From: Pseudomonas sp. Q2-TVG4-2 | GTDB lineage: Bacteria > Pseudomonadota > Gammaproteobacteria > Pseudomonadales > Pseudomonadaceae | NCBI RefSeq assembly: GCF_013620795.1 | Contig: NZ_LGLW01000003.1 | Span: 1 to 64,000, forward strand | Length of the DNA stretch: 64,000 bases | Direction of reading: 5' to 3' | Position numbers and translations under genes: made by a program | The notes under the pieces: generated by a model | Databases searched by the model: none | The model's input: only the letters and a program-made list of their open reading frames with translations | Told to the model about the DNA's origin: nothing | Shown: positions 18,282 through 26,470 of the stretch, in pieces | Layout of the letters: every line of letters starts with the position of its first letter | How positions within the stretch are numbered: the first letter of the stretch is position 1

Positions 18282-19559
18282 TCACGAAGCGGCCTGGTTG
18301 GTGTCCTGCTCGGACATCACGGCGGCAAAGGCTTTGTCCAGAATGCTCATGGCCTTGTCGATCTGCTCTTCGCTGATAATCAGCGGGCAGAGACACTTGA
18401 CCACTTCGCTGTGGGCGCCGCTGGTTTCGATGACCAGCCCATTTTCGAAGGCGTGGCGGCAGACAGCGGCGGCGGTGTCGCCGTCCGGGCAGCTGATGCC
18501 GATCATCATGCCGCGGCCTTTGACGAACAGCGAATCGGGACCATAACGGCGCACGATCTTGTGCATGCCATCGGCGATGCGCTTGCCCTTGGCCTGAACG
18601 CTCTTGGCGAATTCATCATCGCTCCAGAAGTGCTCGATGGCTGCAGCAGCGGTGACGAAGGCGTGGTTGTTGCCGCGGAAGGTGCCGTTGTGCTCGCCCG
18701 GTTTCCACTGGTCCAGCTCCTTGCGCAGCAGCACCATGGCGAACGGCAGGCCGAAGCCCGAAAGGGACTTGGACAGGGTAATCATATCCGGCTTGATGCC
18801 CATTTCCTCGAAGCTGAAGAAGCTGCCGGTCCGGCCGCAACCGGCCTGGATGTCATCGATGATCAGCAGCATCTCGTGCTTGCGGCAGAGTTTTTCCAGC
18901 TTGCGGATCCAATCGGCGGAGGCTGCGTTGAGGCCGCCTTCGCCCTGGACCACCTCGACGATGACCGCGGCGGGCTTGTCGATGCCGCTGGACGGGTCGG
19001 TCAGCAGCTTGTCCATCATCCCGATGGTGTTGACCTTGTCGCCGAAGTAGTTGGCATACGGCATGCGGCTGACGTCGGTCAGCGGAACGCCAGCGGCACC
19101 CCGGTGATGCTTGTTACCAGTCGCCGCCAGGGCACCGATGCTGCAGCCGTGGAAGCCGTTGGTGAAACTGATGACGTTGTTGCGGCCAGTCACCTTGCGC
19201 GCCAGCTTCAGCGCGGCCTCGACCGCATTGGTGCCGGTCGGGCCGGTGAACTGCATGACGTAGTCCATGTTGCGCGGCTTGAGGATCAGCCGGTCGAACG
19301 TCGACAGGAAGGTTTCCTTCGCGTCGGAATACATGTCCAGGCCATGGGTGATGCCGTCGGCGCCGATGTAATCGAGCAGCGCCTGCTTCAGCACGGGATG
19401 GTTATGGCCGTAGTTGAGCGTGCCGGCTCCGGCGAGGAAGTCGATGTAGTGCTTGCCTTCGCGGGTGATCAGCTCGGCGCCGCGAGCTTGCTTGAATACC
19501 ACCGGGAAAGAGCGGCAGTAGCTGCGAACACCGGATTCGTGCAGTTCAAACGTTTGCAT
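18282..19559 (-). CDS. ectB: Diaminobutyrate--2-oxoglutarate transaminase (internal start)
   Basis: 425 residues if started at ATG 19559, which has its own GAGG ribosome binding site and begins with the usual EctB N-terminus MQTFELHESGVR. A PLP-dependent class III aminotransferase making L-2,4-diaminobutyrate from aspartate semialdehyde. Visible: GHNHPVLKQA, IIDDIQAGCGRTG (PLP aspartate), TLSKSLSGFGLP (PLP lysine), HNGTFRGNNHAF. Because the upstream ectA frame runs into it without a stop, this is annotated both as a separate product and as the second half of the joined frame. Confidence 0.93.
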   Translation of the reverse strand: MQTFELHESGVRSYCRSFPVVFKQARGAELITREGKHYIDFLAGAGTLNYGHNHPVLKQALLDYIGADGITHGLDMYSDAKETFLSTFDRLILKPRNMDYVMQFTGPTGTNAVEAALKLARKVTGRNNVISFTNGFHGCSIGALAATGNKHHRGAAGVPLTDVSRMPYANYFGDKVNTIGMMDKLLTDPSSGIDKPAAVIVEVVQGEGGLNAASADWIRKLEKLCRKHEMLLIIDDIQAGCGRTGSFFSFEEMGIKPDMITLSKSLSGFGLPFAMVLLRKELDQWKPGEHNGTFRGNNHAFVTAAAAIEHFWSDDEFAKSVQAKGKRIADGMHKIVRRYGPDSLFVKGRGMMIGISCPDGDTAAAVCRHAFENGLVIETSGAHSEVVKCLCPLIISEEQIDKAMSILDKAFAAVMSEQDTNQAAS

Positions 19560-20090
19560 GGGGTTTCCTCTGATTCTTTTTCTGGAGTCGGTGGCGTCGA
19601 AAGGACCCGCTCGATAAAGCTCTTCATCCTCGTGCTGGCCAGCAAAGTGCTTGGCGCGGGAAAACAGCGTGCGGGTGCTGTATTCGGTCTCCAGCTGAGC
19701 GAAGGCTTTCTTGAACAGCGCCTGCGAGGCGCCGTTATCGGGCGAGATGGTCGTTTCGAGGTGACGGACGCCCTGTTCTCTGGCGACCCGAGTGACCAGG
19801 GCCATCAGCATGCGCAGAGCCAGACCCTGGCCGCGCATCGAAGCGTCTACCGCGACTTGCCAGACGAACAGCGTGTCCGGACGGGCAGGTGGGCGGTAAC
19901 CGGATATGAAACCTACCAACTGGCCATTTGCATCTTCGGCCGCGATGGAGGTGTCAGCGAAGTCGGAACACTGCAGAAGGTTGCAGTAGACCGAATTGGT
20001 ATCCAGAGGCTGGCAGCGCGCTACCAGATCATGGAGGGCAGAACCGTCGCCGTCGGTTGGGCGACGGAGCGTTACGGTAGGAATACTCAA
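18282..20090 (-). CDS. ectA: EctA-EctB in one continuous reading frame
   Basis: One open frame of 602 codons covers two normally separate enzymes. Residues 1-~172 are EctA, diaminobutyrate N-acetyltransferase (GNAT fold; WQVAVDASMRGQGLALRML acetyl-CoA loop; TTISPDNGAS). Residues 178-602 are EctB. No stop codon separates them; the link is about GPFDATDSRKRIRGNP. The start is a TTG at 20090 with AAAGGA six bases upstream; known P. stutzeri EctA has the same SIPTVTLRRPTDGDG sequence. EctB can also start internally at 19559. Either the ectA stop has been lost by mutation, giving EctA-EctB fusion plus free EctB, or a sequencing error removed it. Confidence 0.85.
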   Translation of the reverse strand: MSIPTVTLRRPTDGDGSALHDLVARCQPLDTNSVYCNLLQCSDFADTSIAAEDANGQLVGFISGYRPPARPDTLFVWQVAVDASMRGQGLALRMLMALVTRVAREQGVRHLETTISPDNGASQALFKKAFAQLETEYSTRTLFSRAKHFAGQHEDEELYRAGPFDATDSRKRIRGNPMQTFELHESGVRSYCRSFPVVFKQARGAELITREGKHYIDFLAGAGTLNYGHNHPVLKQALLDYIGADGITHGLDMYSDAKETFLSTFDRLILKPRNMDYVMQFTGPTGTNAVEAALKLARKVTGRNNVISFTNGFHGCSIGALAATGNKHHRGAAGVPLTDVSRMPYANYFGDKVNTIGMMDKLLTDPSSGIDKPAAVIVEVVQGEGGLNAASADWIRKLEKLCRKHEMLLIIDDIQAGCGRTGSFFSFEEMGIKPDMITLSKSLSGFGLPFAMVLLRKELDQWKPGEHNGTFRGNNHAFVTAAAAIEHFWSDDEFAKSVQAKGKRIADGMHKIVRRYGPDSLFVKGRGMMIGISCPDGDTAAAVCRHAFENGLVIETSGAHSEVVKCLCPLIISEEQIDKAMSILDKAFAAVMSEQDTNQAAS

Positions 20091-20128
20091 AACAAGTCCT
20101 TTGGGGTTGTTGATTGAAATCCTTTATT

Positions 20129-20158
20129 AGAATAAACACATCAAAAACTTAATCTCAA
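20129..20158 (-). promoter_or_regulatory. Candidate ect operon promoter
   Basis: On the minus strand TTGAGA and TATTCT are separated by 18 bases, about 40 bases upstream of the ectA TTG. A TTGAGA -35 with an 18-base spacer agrees with what I recall of the osmotically induced P. stutzeri ect promoter. The AT-rich spacer sits in otherwise GC-rich sequence. Confidence 0.55.
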
Positions 20159-20746
20159 CCCGAGGCGGCGGTCATCGCCCTGAATTCACCGCTGATATCG
20201 CGGAAGTTTGCCGCTTATCGAGTGATTTGAACTTTCTGTTCCCGCCGCGAAATAAGCGCCGAATTCGGCTAGATATCGAGAGGAATCTCTTCCGTGAGTT
20301 GGGCTGACGAATCGATGGGTGTTTGCGCCGCTGCTCGCCTGCTTTTGGTGTGCTGCTGACGCGTGCGGCCAGTTTAGCTGAAGCCCATAGGGATAGAGGG
20401 CTGTGGCGGATTTTGGCGCGACTATCGGAGCCCCCGATTGCCGCCGGCGCAGGTTGTTGATGAAGTAACGGAAGTTCGGCCGCTGAATGCGCCAGATTTT
20501 GCGGTCGAACTACCGAGATCGGGCGAAGATATTGGCGGCTGATATCGGGCCCATGTTTCAGGAAGATTGGCGACTTCGTCGCACTCAGTGAAATTTTTAT
20601 GGCGAGTTGATTCGGCGCCATACCGGCAAGTTGCCCTGGATAGTTGTGGGCGGCTGCTGCATTAGTTATTCCAAGATGCAGCAAGCCGCTCTGTCCCGCA
20701 TGCTAGAACGGATCCGGGCCCGGTGTTCTGACGGTCGGTCAGGGCC
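20159..20746. other. 588-base gap between zwf and the ect promoter
   Basis: No convincing gene is present. A 170-codon minus-strand frame (20172-20684) has low-complexity, Arg/Ser-rich composition and no ribosome binding site, and it is judged non-coding. The stretch contains several GATATCG-type palindromic words (near 20193, 20271 and 20540) and a short inverted repeat CTGAC-GGTCG-GTCAG just after the zwf stop. It could hold regulatory sites or be remnant sequence at the ect locus boundary. Confidence 0.4.
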
Positions 20747-22189
20747 TCAGCGCCACCAACGGCGGCCCTGGTGCTCGATAAGCTGATGCGCCTGATCCGG
20801 ACCATCGGTTCCGGCCGGATAGGGTCTCGGTTTACGGTAATGGCTTTGCCAGCCCCGCAGGATCGGGTCGACCCAGTTCCAGGCGGCTTCCACTTCGTCG
20901 CGGCGCATGAAGAGGGTCGAGTCGCCTTCGATCACGTCCAGCAGCAACCGCTCGTAGGCCTCCCAACGGCGCGTGCTGCTGAACGCCTTGGCCAAGTTCA
21001 GGTCCAGCTCGACGGGCTCCAGTTGCATGCCCTTGCCCGGTGCCTTGGCCATCAGCTGCAGGCTGATGCTCTCTTCCGGCTGCAGGCTGATCACCAGGCG
21101 GTTGACCTCCCCCTTGGTGAAGAGCATGTGTGGCACCTGCTTGAAGGTGATGATGATCTCAGAGCGCTTGCGAGCCATGCGCTTGCCGGTGCGCAGGTAG
21201 AAGGGCACGCCAGCCCAGCGCCAGTTGTCGATCTCGGCCTTTACCGCGACGAAGGTTTCGGTATCACTGTCGTTATCGACATCGTTTTCGAAGTAGTAGG
21301 CCTGCACATCCTGGCCACCGATACGACCAGCCCCGTACTGGCCGCGCACCGTCTTGTCCTGCACGTCATTGCCGGCGATCGGTTTGAGCGCTTCGAGGAT
21401 TTTCACCTTCTCTCCGCGTATCGATTTGGCATCGAAACGCACCGGCGCCTCCATAGCCACCAGACATAGCAGCTGCAGCAGATGATTCTGCAGCATATCG
21501 CGCATGGCGCCAGCGTGGTCGTAGTAGCTGCCGCGATTCTCGACGCCGAGGGTTTCGGCGACGGTGATCTGCACATGGTCGATATGACCGCTGCGCCAGA
21601 TCGGCTCGAACAGGGCGTTGGCGAAGCGCAGCGCCATGAGGTTCTGTACGGTTTCCTTGCCCAGATAGTGGTCGATCCGGTAGATCCGCGACTCGGGAAA
21701 CACTGCGCCGATGGCTTCGTTGATTTCCAGCGCGGAATCCAGGGAGTGGCCTATGGGCTTTTCCAGCACGATACGTGCGTTCTCCCCGGCAAGCCCTGCG
21801 CTTTCGAGGTTGGAGGCAATGGGCTCGAACAGGCTCGGCGCGGTTGCCAGGTAATGCACCCGCGCGCGTCCTTCGGGCTGACCGAGATGGTGCGCCAGCC
21901 CGACGAATTCGCCACGCTGGGAGGCATCCATTGCGAAGTAATCGAGCCGCAGACTGAACGCTTTCCAGATGTCCGCCTCGAAGTCGGAGCGCGCGATCTC
22001 CGCGCGGCAGTGGCGCTCGGCCAGGGTCAGGTAGGCGTTACGGTCGATATCCTGGCGGGCGATCGCGAGGATGCGCACGTCATCGTGCAGTCGGCGTTCA
22101 CGGTGCAGGTGATAAAGCGCAGGGATGAGTTTGTGTAGCGCCAGATCGCCGGTACCGCCAAATACCAGCATGTCGCAGGAAATGGACAC
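20747..22189 (-). CDS. zwf: Glucose-6-phosphate 1-dehydrogenase
   Basis: 480 residues. It oxidises glucose 6-phosphate with NAD(P)+ to 6-phosphogluconolactone. Rossmann motif VFGGTGDLALHKL near residue 9, active-site RIDHYLGKETVQN, and C-terminal WRWAGVPFYLRTGKRM. GTG start at 22189 with GGAG seven bases before it. Divergent from a HexR-type regulator across a shared palindromic operator. Unlike the usual zwf-pgl-eda operon, no pgl or eda follows; this is likely the second zwf (PA5439-like) rather than the Entner-Doudoroff operon copy. Confidence 0.95.
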   Translation of the reverse strand: MSISCDMLVFGGTGDLALHKLIPALYHLHRERRLHDDVRILAIARQDIDRNAYLTLAERHCRAEIARSDFEADIWKAFSLRLDYFAMDASQRGEFVGLAHHLGQPEGRARVHYLATAPSLFEPIASNLESAGLAGENARIVLEKPIGHSLDSALEINEAIGAVFPESRIYRIDHYLGKETVQNLMALRFANALFEPIWRSGHIDHVQITVAETLGVENRGSYYDHAGAMRDMLQNHLLQLLCLVAMEAPVRFDAKSIRGEKVKILEALKPIAGNDVQDKTVRGQYGAGRIGGQDVQAYYFENDVDNDSDTETFVAVKAEIDNWRWAGVPFYLRTGKRMARKRSEIIITFKQVPHMLFTKGEVNRLVISLQPEESISLQLMAKAPGKGMQLEPVELDLNLAKAFSSTRRWEAYERLLLDVIEGDSTLFMRRDEVEAAWNWVDPILRGWQSHYRKPRPYPAGTDGPDQAHQLIEHQGRRWWR

Positions 22190-22241
22190 AGCGTCACTCC
22201 TAGAAGGTAGACAGACTCAATAGCTGGGCGATGCGGCAAGC

Positions 22242-22260
22242 CTTGTAGTATAACTACAAG
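22242..22260. promoter_or_regulatory. HexR-type operator between zwf and its regulator
   Basis: CTTGTAGT-ATA-ACTACAAG is a perfect 8-base inverted repeat with a 3-base centre. It matches the TTGT...ACAA pattern of HexR sites in Pseudomonas, where 2-keto-3-deoxy-6-phosphogluconate releases the repressor. It lies 53 bases upstream of zwf and 90 upstream of the regulator. Confidence 0.8.
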
Positions 22261-22349
22261 CCCACTACACCCAGCCGGCAAGACGGATGCGAGCGCACCC
22301 GCAGTGTTCGACCACGCTTGCCAGGTATTGATCATAGCGAGTCCGGAAC

Positions 22350-23216
22350 GTGAATCTGCTGCAACACATCGCTCAATCGAGAAGTTCGCTACGTAAGTCG
22401 GAGCTGAAGGTGGCCGACCATGTGCTCCTCGATCCAGCCGCCGTGATGCACAGTTCCATGGCCGACCTGGCCCACGTGGTGGGTGTCAGCGAGCCGACGA
22501 TCGTGCGCTTCTGCCGGGCCATTGGTTGCCTGGGATTTCAGGACCTGAAACTGAAGCTGGCGCAGAGCCTCGCCGCCGGGGCCAGCTTCGGCCAGTTCGC
22601 CATCAGCGAGAACGATTCGGTTACCGACTTCGCACTGAAGATCTTCGACACCACCCTGCATACCCTGATGGAAGTGCGCGAGCGCCTCGACTCCGACGCG
22701 CTGGAGCGTGCGGTCGCGGCCATGGCCAAGGCGGAGCGGGTGGAGTTCTACGGCTTCGGCGCGTCCGGCGCAGTGGCCACCGACGCTCAGCACAAGTTCT
22801 TCCGCCTGCTGCTCAGTGCGGCGGCGTATTCCGATCCGCATATGCAGGCGATGTCGGCGGTCACGCTGAAACCCACCGACGTGGCGATCTGCATCTCCCA
22901 GTCGGGACGCTCAAAGGACTTGCTGATCACAGCCAACGTCGTGCGCGAAACCGGCGCCACGCTGATCACGCTCTGCCCGAGTCAGACGCCACTGGCGGAG
23001 CTCGCAACCATCAACCTGGCCATCGACGTCCAGGAAGACACTGAAATCTACACGCCGCTGACCTCGCGCATCGCCCATCTGGTGGTCATCGATGTACTGG
23101 CGATGGGCGTCGCTATGGCGCGCGGGCCGAGCCTGGTGAACCACCTCAAGAGCGTCAAGCGCAGTCTGCGCAGCCTGCGCCTGTCGCCCAAGTCGGTGAA
23201 GCCGCACGAAGACTGA
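22350..23216 (+). CDS. hexR: HexR/RpiR-family transcriptional regulator
   Basis: 288 residues. N-terminal RpiR-type helix-turn-helix (ELKVADHVL, VGVSEPTIVRFCRAIGCLGFQDLK) and C-terminal SIS sugar-phosphate domain (about 125-260; FYGFGASGAVATDAQHKF, ISQSGRSKDL). It probably represses the divergent zwf through the 22242-22260 palindrome, including autoregulation. GTG start. It may be a HexR paralogue (PA5438-like) rather than the regulator of the main zwf-pgl-eda operon. Confidence 0.88.
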   Translation: MNLLQHIAQSRSSLRKSELKVADHVLLDPAAVMHSSMADLAHVVGVSEPTIVRFCRAIGCLGFQDLKLKLAQSLAAGASFGQFAISENDSVTDFALKIFDTTLHTLMEVRERLDSDALERAVAAMAKAERVEFYGFGASGAVATDAQHKFFRLLLSAAAYSDPHMQAMSAVTLKPTDVAICISQSGRSKDLLITANVVRETGATLITLCPSQTPLAELATINLAIDVQEDTEIYTPLTSRIAHLVVIDVLAMGVAMARGPSLVNHLKSVKRSLRSLRLSPKSVKPHED

Positions 23217-23330
23217 GCCCGGTCGAAATGGCGCCGTGTCGAGCGTCATCGCACCGTCATCAGCCTGTCCTCATAGCGTCACCCATAGCTTCGATGCTGA
23301 GCCTCCCAGTACCCCTCTCGGGAGTTCAGC

Positions 23331-23525
23331 ATGGCCCAGCACCGCGAAACCTATGTCAACCTCGATGCCCGTGCCCGCCGCAAGCAGCAGGATGAGCGTC
23401 GCATGTACTTTCGCCGCGCCATCGAAAGTTATGACGAGCAGCGCCAGCTGCATGCGCAATTGGTGGAGTTTCCCGATCTGATGATTGCCAGTCCGCTGTT
23501 ACCGCCCTCGGCAGAGTGTCGCTAA
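23331..23525 (+). CDS. Small highly charged hypothetical protein
   Basis: 64 residues, rich in Arg, Glu and Gln (ARARRKQQDERRMYFRRAIESYDEQRQ), probably one amphipathic helix. ATG preceded by a CGGGAG ribosome binding site at about 9 bases. It lies in the short gap between the HexR-type gene and the convergent hydroxyproline island. No family assigned with confidence, although similar short Arg-rich proteins occur in Pseudomonas. Confidence 0.55.
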   Translation: MAQHRETYVNLDARARRKQQDERRMYFRRAIESYDEQRQLHAQLVEFPDLMIASPLLPPSAECR

Positions 23526-23562
23526 CGAGCGTCACACCGGCTGTCGACACGGGCCGCGCGGC

Positions 23563-24576
23563 TCATGCGGATTGCTCCAGCAACGCCATGAGATCGGCGT
23601 GCAGCGCGTCGGGTATGTCCACACCGTCGCGCAGGGTCCGCTCGCGGGCCTCGTAGCGCCGTTGTGAGGGCAACCGAGCGCCTTGCCCCTGAATGGACTC
23701 GAACATCGTCTCGGCACGCGCCAGATGCTCGTCGGCGGCGTCGCCCAGGATCCGCCTGGGGTCGATGACGATGATCAGCTCACCGCCATAAGGCGCAGAT
23801 TTGGTGCCGGCATCGTAGGCCAGCGACTCCTGGCTGGTCATGTCGCCGATCAGCGGCCCTGCGAGCAGCTCGACCATCGCCGCCAAGGCTGAGCCTTTAT
23901 GGCCGCCAAAGGTCAACATCGCGCCATTGAGCGCCTGTGCGGCGTCGGTGGTGGGTTTGCCATCGGCATCTATGCCCCAGCCCTCTGGAATTGGCTTGCC
24001 TGCTCGGCGATGCAGTTCGATTTCGCCGCGCGCGACGGCGCTGGTGGCGAAGTCGAAGATGAACGGGAGCTTCCCGGCACGCGGCCAACCGAAGGCGATC
24101 GGGTTGGTGCCAAACACCGGCTTGCTGCCGCCTGCGGGTGCGACCCAGGCATGGCTTGGCGTGCAGGCCAGCGCAACCAGGCCGGCGGCGGTCAGCAACT
24201 CCATTTCCGCCCAGAGCGCTGAGAAGTGCACGCAGTGATTGATCGCCATCAGTGCGATGCCTTGTTGCCGCGCCTTATCCACCAGCACCGGTAACCCGGC
24301 CTGGAACGGCACCTGAGCGAAGCCGCCCTTTGCATCCACCCGCACGATGGATGGGGCATGGTCGGTGACCTCGGGCACCGCGTCGGGATTGACCTTGCCG
24401 GCCTTCAGCGTGCCGATGCAGCCCAGCAGGCGGTAGATGCCGTGGGATTTACACTCGTCACGCTCCGCCGCGACCATGCTGTCGGCGATCGCCACGACAT
24501 AGGGTTCGGCGAATCCGTGCTGGCGCAGGATGCGCTGCGCGAGATCGCGGACTTCGTCCAGTGTTAAGCGGGCCAT
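23563..24576 (-). CDS. Ldh2-family cyclic imine reductase (DpkA-like)
   Basis: 337 residues; ATG 24576 chosen over an upstream frame extension because the family begins at ARLTLDEVRDLAQ and an AGAGGAGAAACGC ribosome site precedes it. The malate/L-lactate dehydrogenase-2 fold is visible in ECKSHGIYRL, GFAQV, HFSALW, VFGTNPIAFGWPR, FDFATSAVARGEI and GGHKGSALA. In hydroxyproline clusters such members reduce delta-1-pyrroline-2-carboxylate (formed by 3-hydroxyproline dehydratases) to L-proline with NADPH. Context strongly supports this; the annotation malate/lactate dehydrogenase would be generic. Last gene of the unit starting at 28510. Confidence 0.85.
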   Translation of the reverse strand: MARLTLDEVRDLAQRILRQHGFAEPYVVAIADSMVAAERDECKSHGIYRLLGCIGTLKAGKVNPDAVPEVTDHAPSIVRVDAKGGFAQVPFQAGLPVLVDKARQQGIALMAINHCVHFSALWAEMELLTAAGLVALACTPSHAWVAPAGGSKPVFGTNPIAFGWPRAGKLPFIFDFATSAVARGEIELHRRAGKPIPEGWGIDADGKPTTDAAQALNGAMLTFGGHKGSALAAMVELLAGPLIGDMTSQESLAYDAGTKSAPYGGELIIVIDPRRILGDAADEHLARAETMFESIQGQGARLPSQRRYEARERTLRDGVDIPDALHADLMALLEQSA

Positions 24577-24610
24577 GCGTTTCTCCTCTAACGAATCGGG
24601 GATGGCAGGT

Positions 24611-25921
24611 TCAGAACAGTTGCCGCGGCAGCCAGGTGGCGATGCTCGGCACGGCAAGAATGATCAGGAACAGCAGCAGCTGGATGGCGATGAAGGGCAG
24701 CACGCCCTTGTACATGTGGCCATAGGTCATGTCCGGCGGCGCGATCGAGCGCAGATAGAAGATTGAAGGCGCTAACGGCGGCGTCAGGTAAGCCGTCTGT
24801 ACCACCACCATGAACATCACCGCGAACCAAATCGGATCGATGCCCGCCATCTTCACGAGAGGCATGAAGATCGGTACGAAGATCAGCACGATAGAGATCC
24901 AGTCCAGCACCATGCCGGCGATCAGCACGATGAACATCAGCGCCAGGATCAGCCAATACGGGCTCAGGTCCAATTCGCCCATGAAGTCGGCGAGCATCCA
25001 GCCACCGCCGCTGGCGGCGAAGATCGCGGTGAACATGGTGCCGCCGGTGACGATGAGCATGATCATGGCAGTGATGGTGATGGTTGAAACCAGCGCCTCG
25101 ATCAGCCGCCGTACGGTCAGTTCGCGAAAGCACAGCGCCAGCAAGGCCGCACCGAACGCACCGACCGCCGCGGATTCGGTGGGTGAGGCGATCCCGGCGA
25201 GCATCGAGCCGAGCACGGCGAAGATCAGCAGGAACGGCGGAATCAGCGCCTTGAGCGTGATCGTCAGTTTTTCCATCAGCGGCGTGGCCTGCATCGCCGG
25301 CACGGCGGGTGCCAGCGCCGGGGTGATCCAGCAGCGCACGCCTATATAGAGAAGGAACAACAGCATCATCAGTACGCCGGGAATCAGGGTCGCGGCAAAC
25401 AGCTGGCCGATGGATAGCTGCGCCATCGAGGCGTACACCACGACGATCACCGACGGCGGAATGATGGTGCCGAGCGAGCCGCCCGCGCAGATGGTGCCGG
25501 CGATCAGCGAGCGGTCGTAGTGGTATTTGCTCATCGCCGGAATGGCCATCATGCCGACGACGATTTCCACCGCGCCGACGATGCCCGAGCTGGCGGCGAA
25601 AATGCCGCACATGAGCATAGTCGACATCGCCAGCCCACCGGAAAAGCCTCCAAGCCACAGCTGCAGTGCTTCGTACAACCGCCGGGCCAGCCCGCTGCGC
25701 TCGAGGATCGCGCCCATCAGCACGAACAGTGGAATCGCCGAGAGGGAGAAATTGGTCGAGGCCTGCAGCAGCGAACCGAACATTTGCTGGAAGATGTTCT
25801 CGCCGAACAGCAGCAGGCCGAACAGCGCCGAAACCGTGATCAGCGAAAAGGAAACCGGAATGCCGAGAAAGATGAAGACGAACAGCAGCGCGAACATCAG
25901 CAGCGGTATGTAATCCATCAT
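24611..25921 (-). CDS. TRAP transporter large permease DctM
   Basis: 436 residues with about 12 membrane helices; the H+/Na+-driven transport subunit of a TRAP carrier. Typical sequences: ALFVFIFLGIPVSFSL-like first helix, NFSLSAIPLFVLMGAILERSG, and IFAASSGIVGAVEIVVGM. ATG at 25921 overlaps the DctQ stop (ATGA). A long upstream frame extension reading through dctQ in another phase was rejected. Forms a unit with DctQ and DctP next door. Confidence 0.94.
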   Translation of the reverse strand: MMDYIPLLMFALLFVFIFLGIPVSFSLITVSALFGLLLFGENIFQQMFGSLLQASTNFSLSAIPLFVLMGAILERSGLARRLYEALQLWLGGFSGGLAMSTMLMCGIFAASSGIVGAVEIVVGMMAIPAMSKYHYDRSLIAGTICAGGSLGTIIPPSVIVVVYASMAQLSIGQLFAATLIPGVLMMLLFLLYIGVRCWITPALAPAVPAMQATPLMEKLTITLKALIPPFLLIFAVLGSMLAGIASPTESAAVGAFGAALLALCFRELTVRRLIEALVSTITITAMIMLIVTGGTMFTAIFAASGGGWMLADFMGELDLSPYWLILALMFIVLIAGMVLDWISIVLIFVPIFMPLVKMAGIDPIWFAVMFMVVVQTAYLTPPLAPSIFYLRSIAPPDMTYGHMYKGVLPFIAIQLLLFLIILAVPSIATWLPRQLF

Positions 25922-26427
25922 TCCGGCAATCCCCCGCTGGGCTGCTTCTGGTCGGTGAGGTAGCGGTACGCCTCGACCACGACTTGCAGGGTCAGCGCCG
26001 CCAGGCCGATGGCCAGGGCGCTGTAGAACGGCCAGATCAGCGGCGCCCAGGGACTGACGTGCTCCACTTCGGCGGTGACGAAGGCGTGCCAGGTGCGCTT
26101 GCCGGCGGTCCAGGTCAGCGCGCCAAGAATCGGTGCGAACAAGAACAGGTAGAAGCCGCCGTTGATCCAGCGTTGAATGGCCGGTTTGAGTCGCGAGGCA
26201 AGAAAGTCGATGCGCACGTGAGCGTCGATCTTCAAGGCATAGGCGCAGCCGAGGATGAACATCGCGCCATTGAGCATGTAAGAGATGTCGAAGGCCCAAA
26301 GCGTCGGTGCGTTCAGCACGTAACGCGAAAACACTTCCAGCATCATCGCCAGGACCAGCAAGACGGCCATCGCCGCTGCCACCCAGAGCAGGGCGTTGGC
26401 TGGCCAGTCGAAATAGTTGCGCTTCAT
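25918..26427 (-). CDS. TRAP transporter small permease DctQ
   Basis: 169 residues, four membrane helices; family motif VFSRYVLNAPTLWAFDISYMLNG. It joins DctM to form the membrane part of the carrier. The start follows the DctP stop by about 43 bases; the stop overlaps the DctM start. Confidence 0.93.
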   Translation of the reverse strand: MKRNYFDWPANALLWVAAAMAVLLVLAMMLEVFSRYVLNAPTLWAFDISYMLNGAMFILGCAYALKIDAHVRIDFLASRLKPAIQRWINGGFYLFLFAPILGALTWTAGKRTWHAFVTAEVEHVSPWAPLIWPFYSALAIGLAALTLQVVVEAYRYLTDQKQPSGGLPE

Positions 26428-26470
26428 CGAACCTCCAGGCCGGCCGCACTGAGGCGGCCGGAGGCGTTAC

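Noticed and set aside
17742-20117. 791-codon plus-strand frame opposite the ect genes
   Set aside because: It is the exact shadow of ectD/ectC/ectBA in high-GC DNA; composition is His/Val/Asp-rich with no recognisable domain and no ribosome binding site.
20172-20684. 170-codon minus-strand frame in the ect/zwf gap
   Set aside because: Biased Ser/Arg/Pro composition, no ribosome binding site and no family resemblance; treated as non-coding.
25922-26449. Upstream extension of the DctM frame to 612 codons
   Set aside because: The extension lies within dctQ coding sequence in another phase; the ATGA overlap gives a normal DctM start at 25921.
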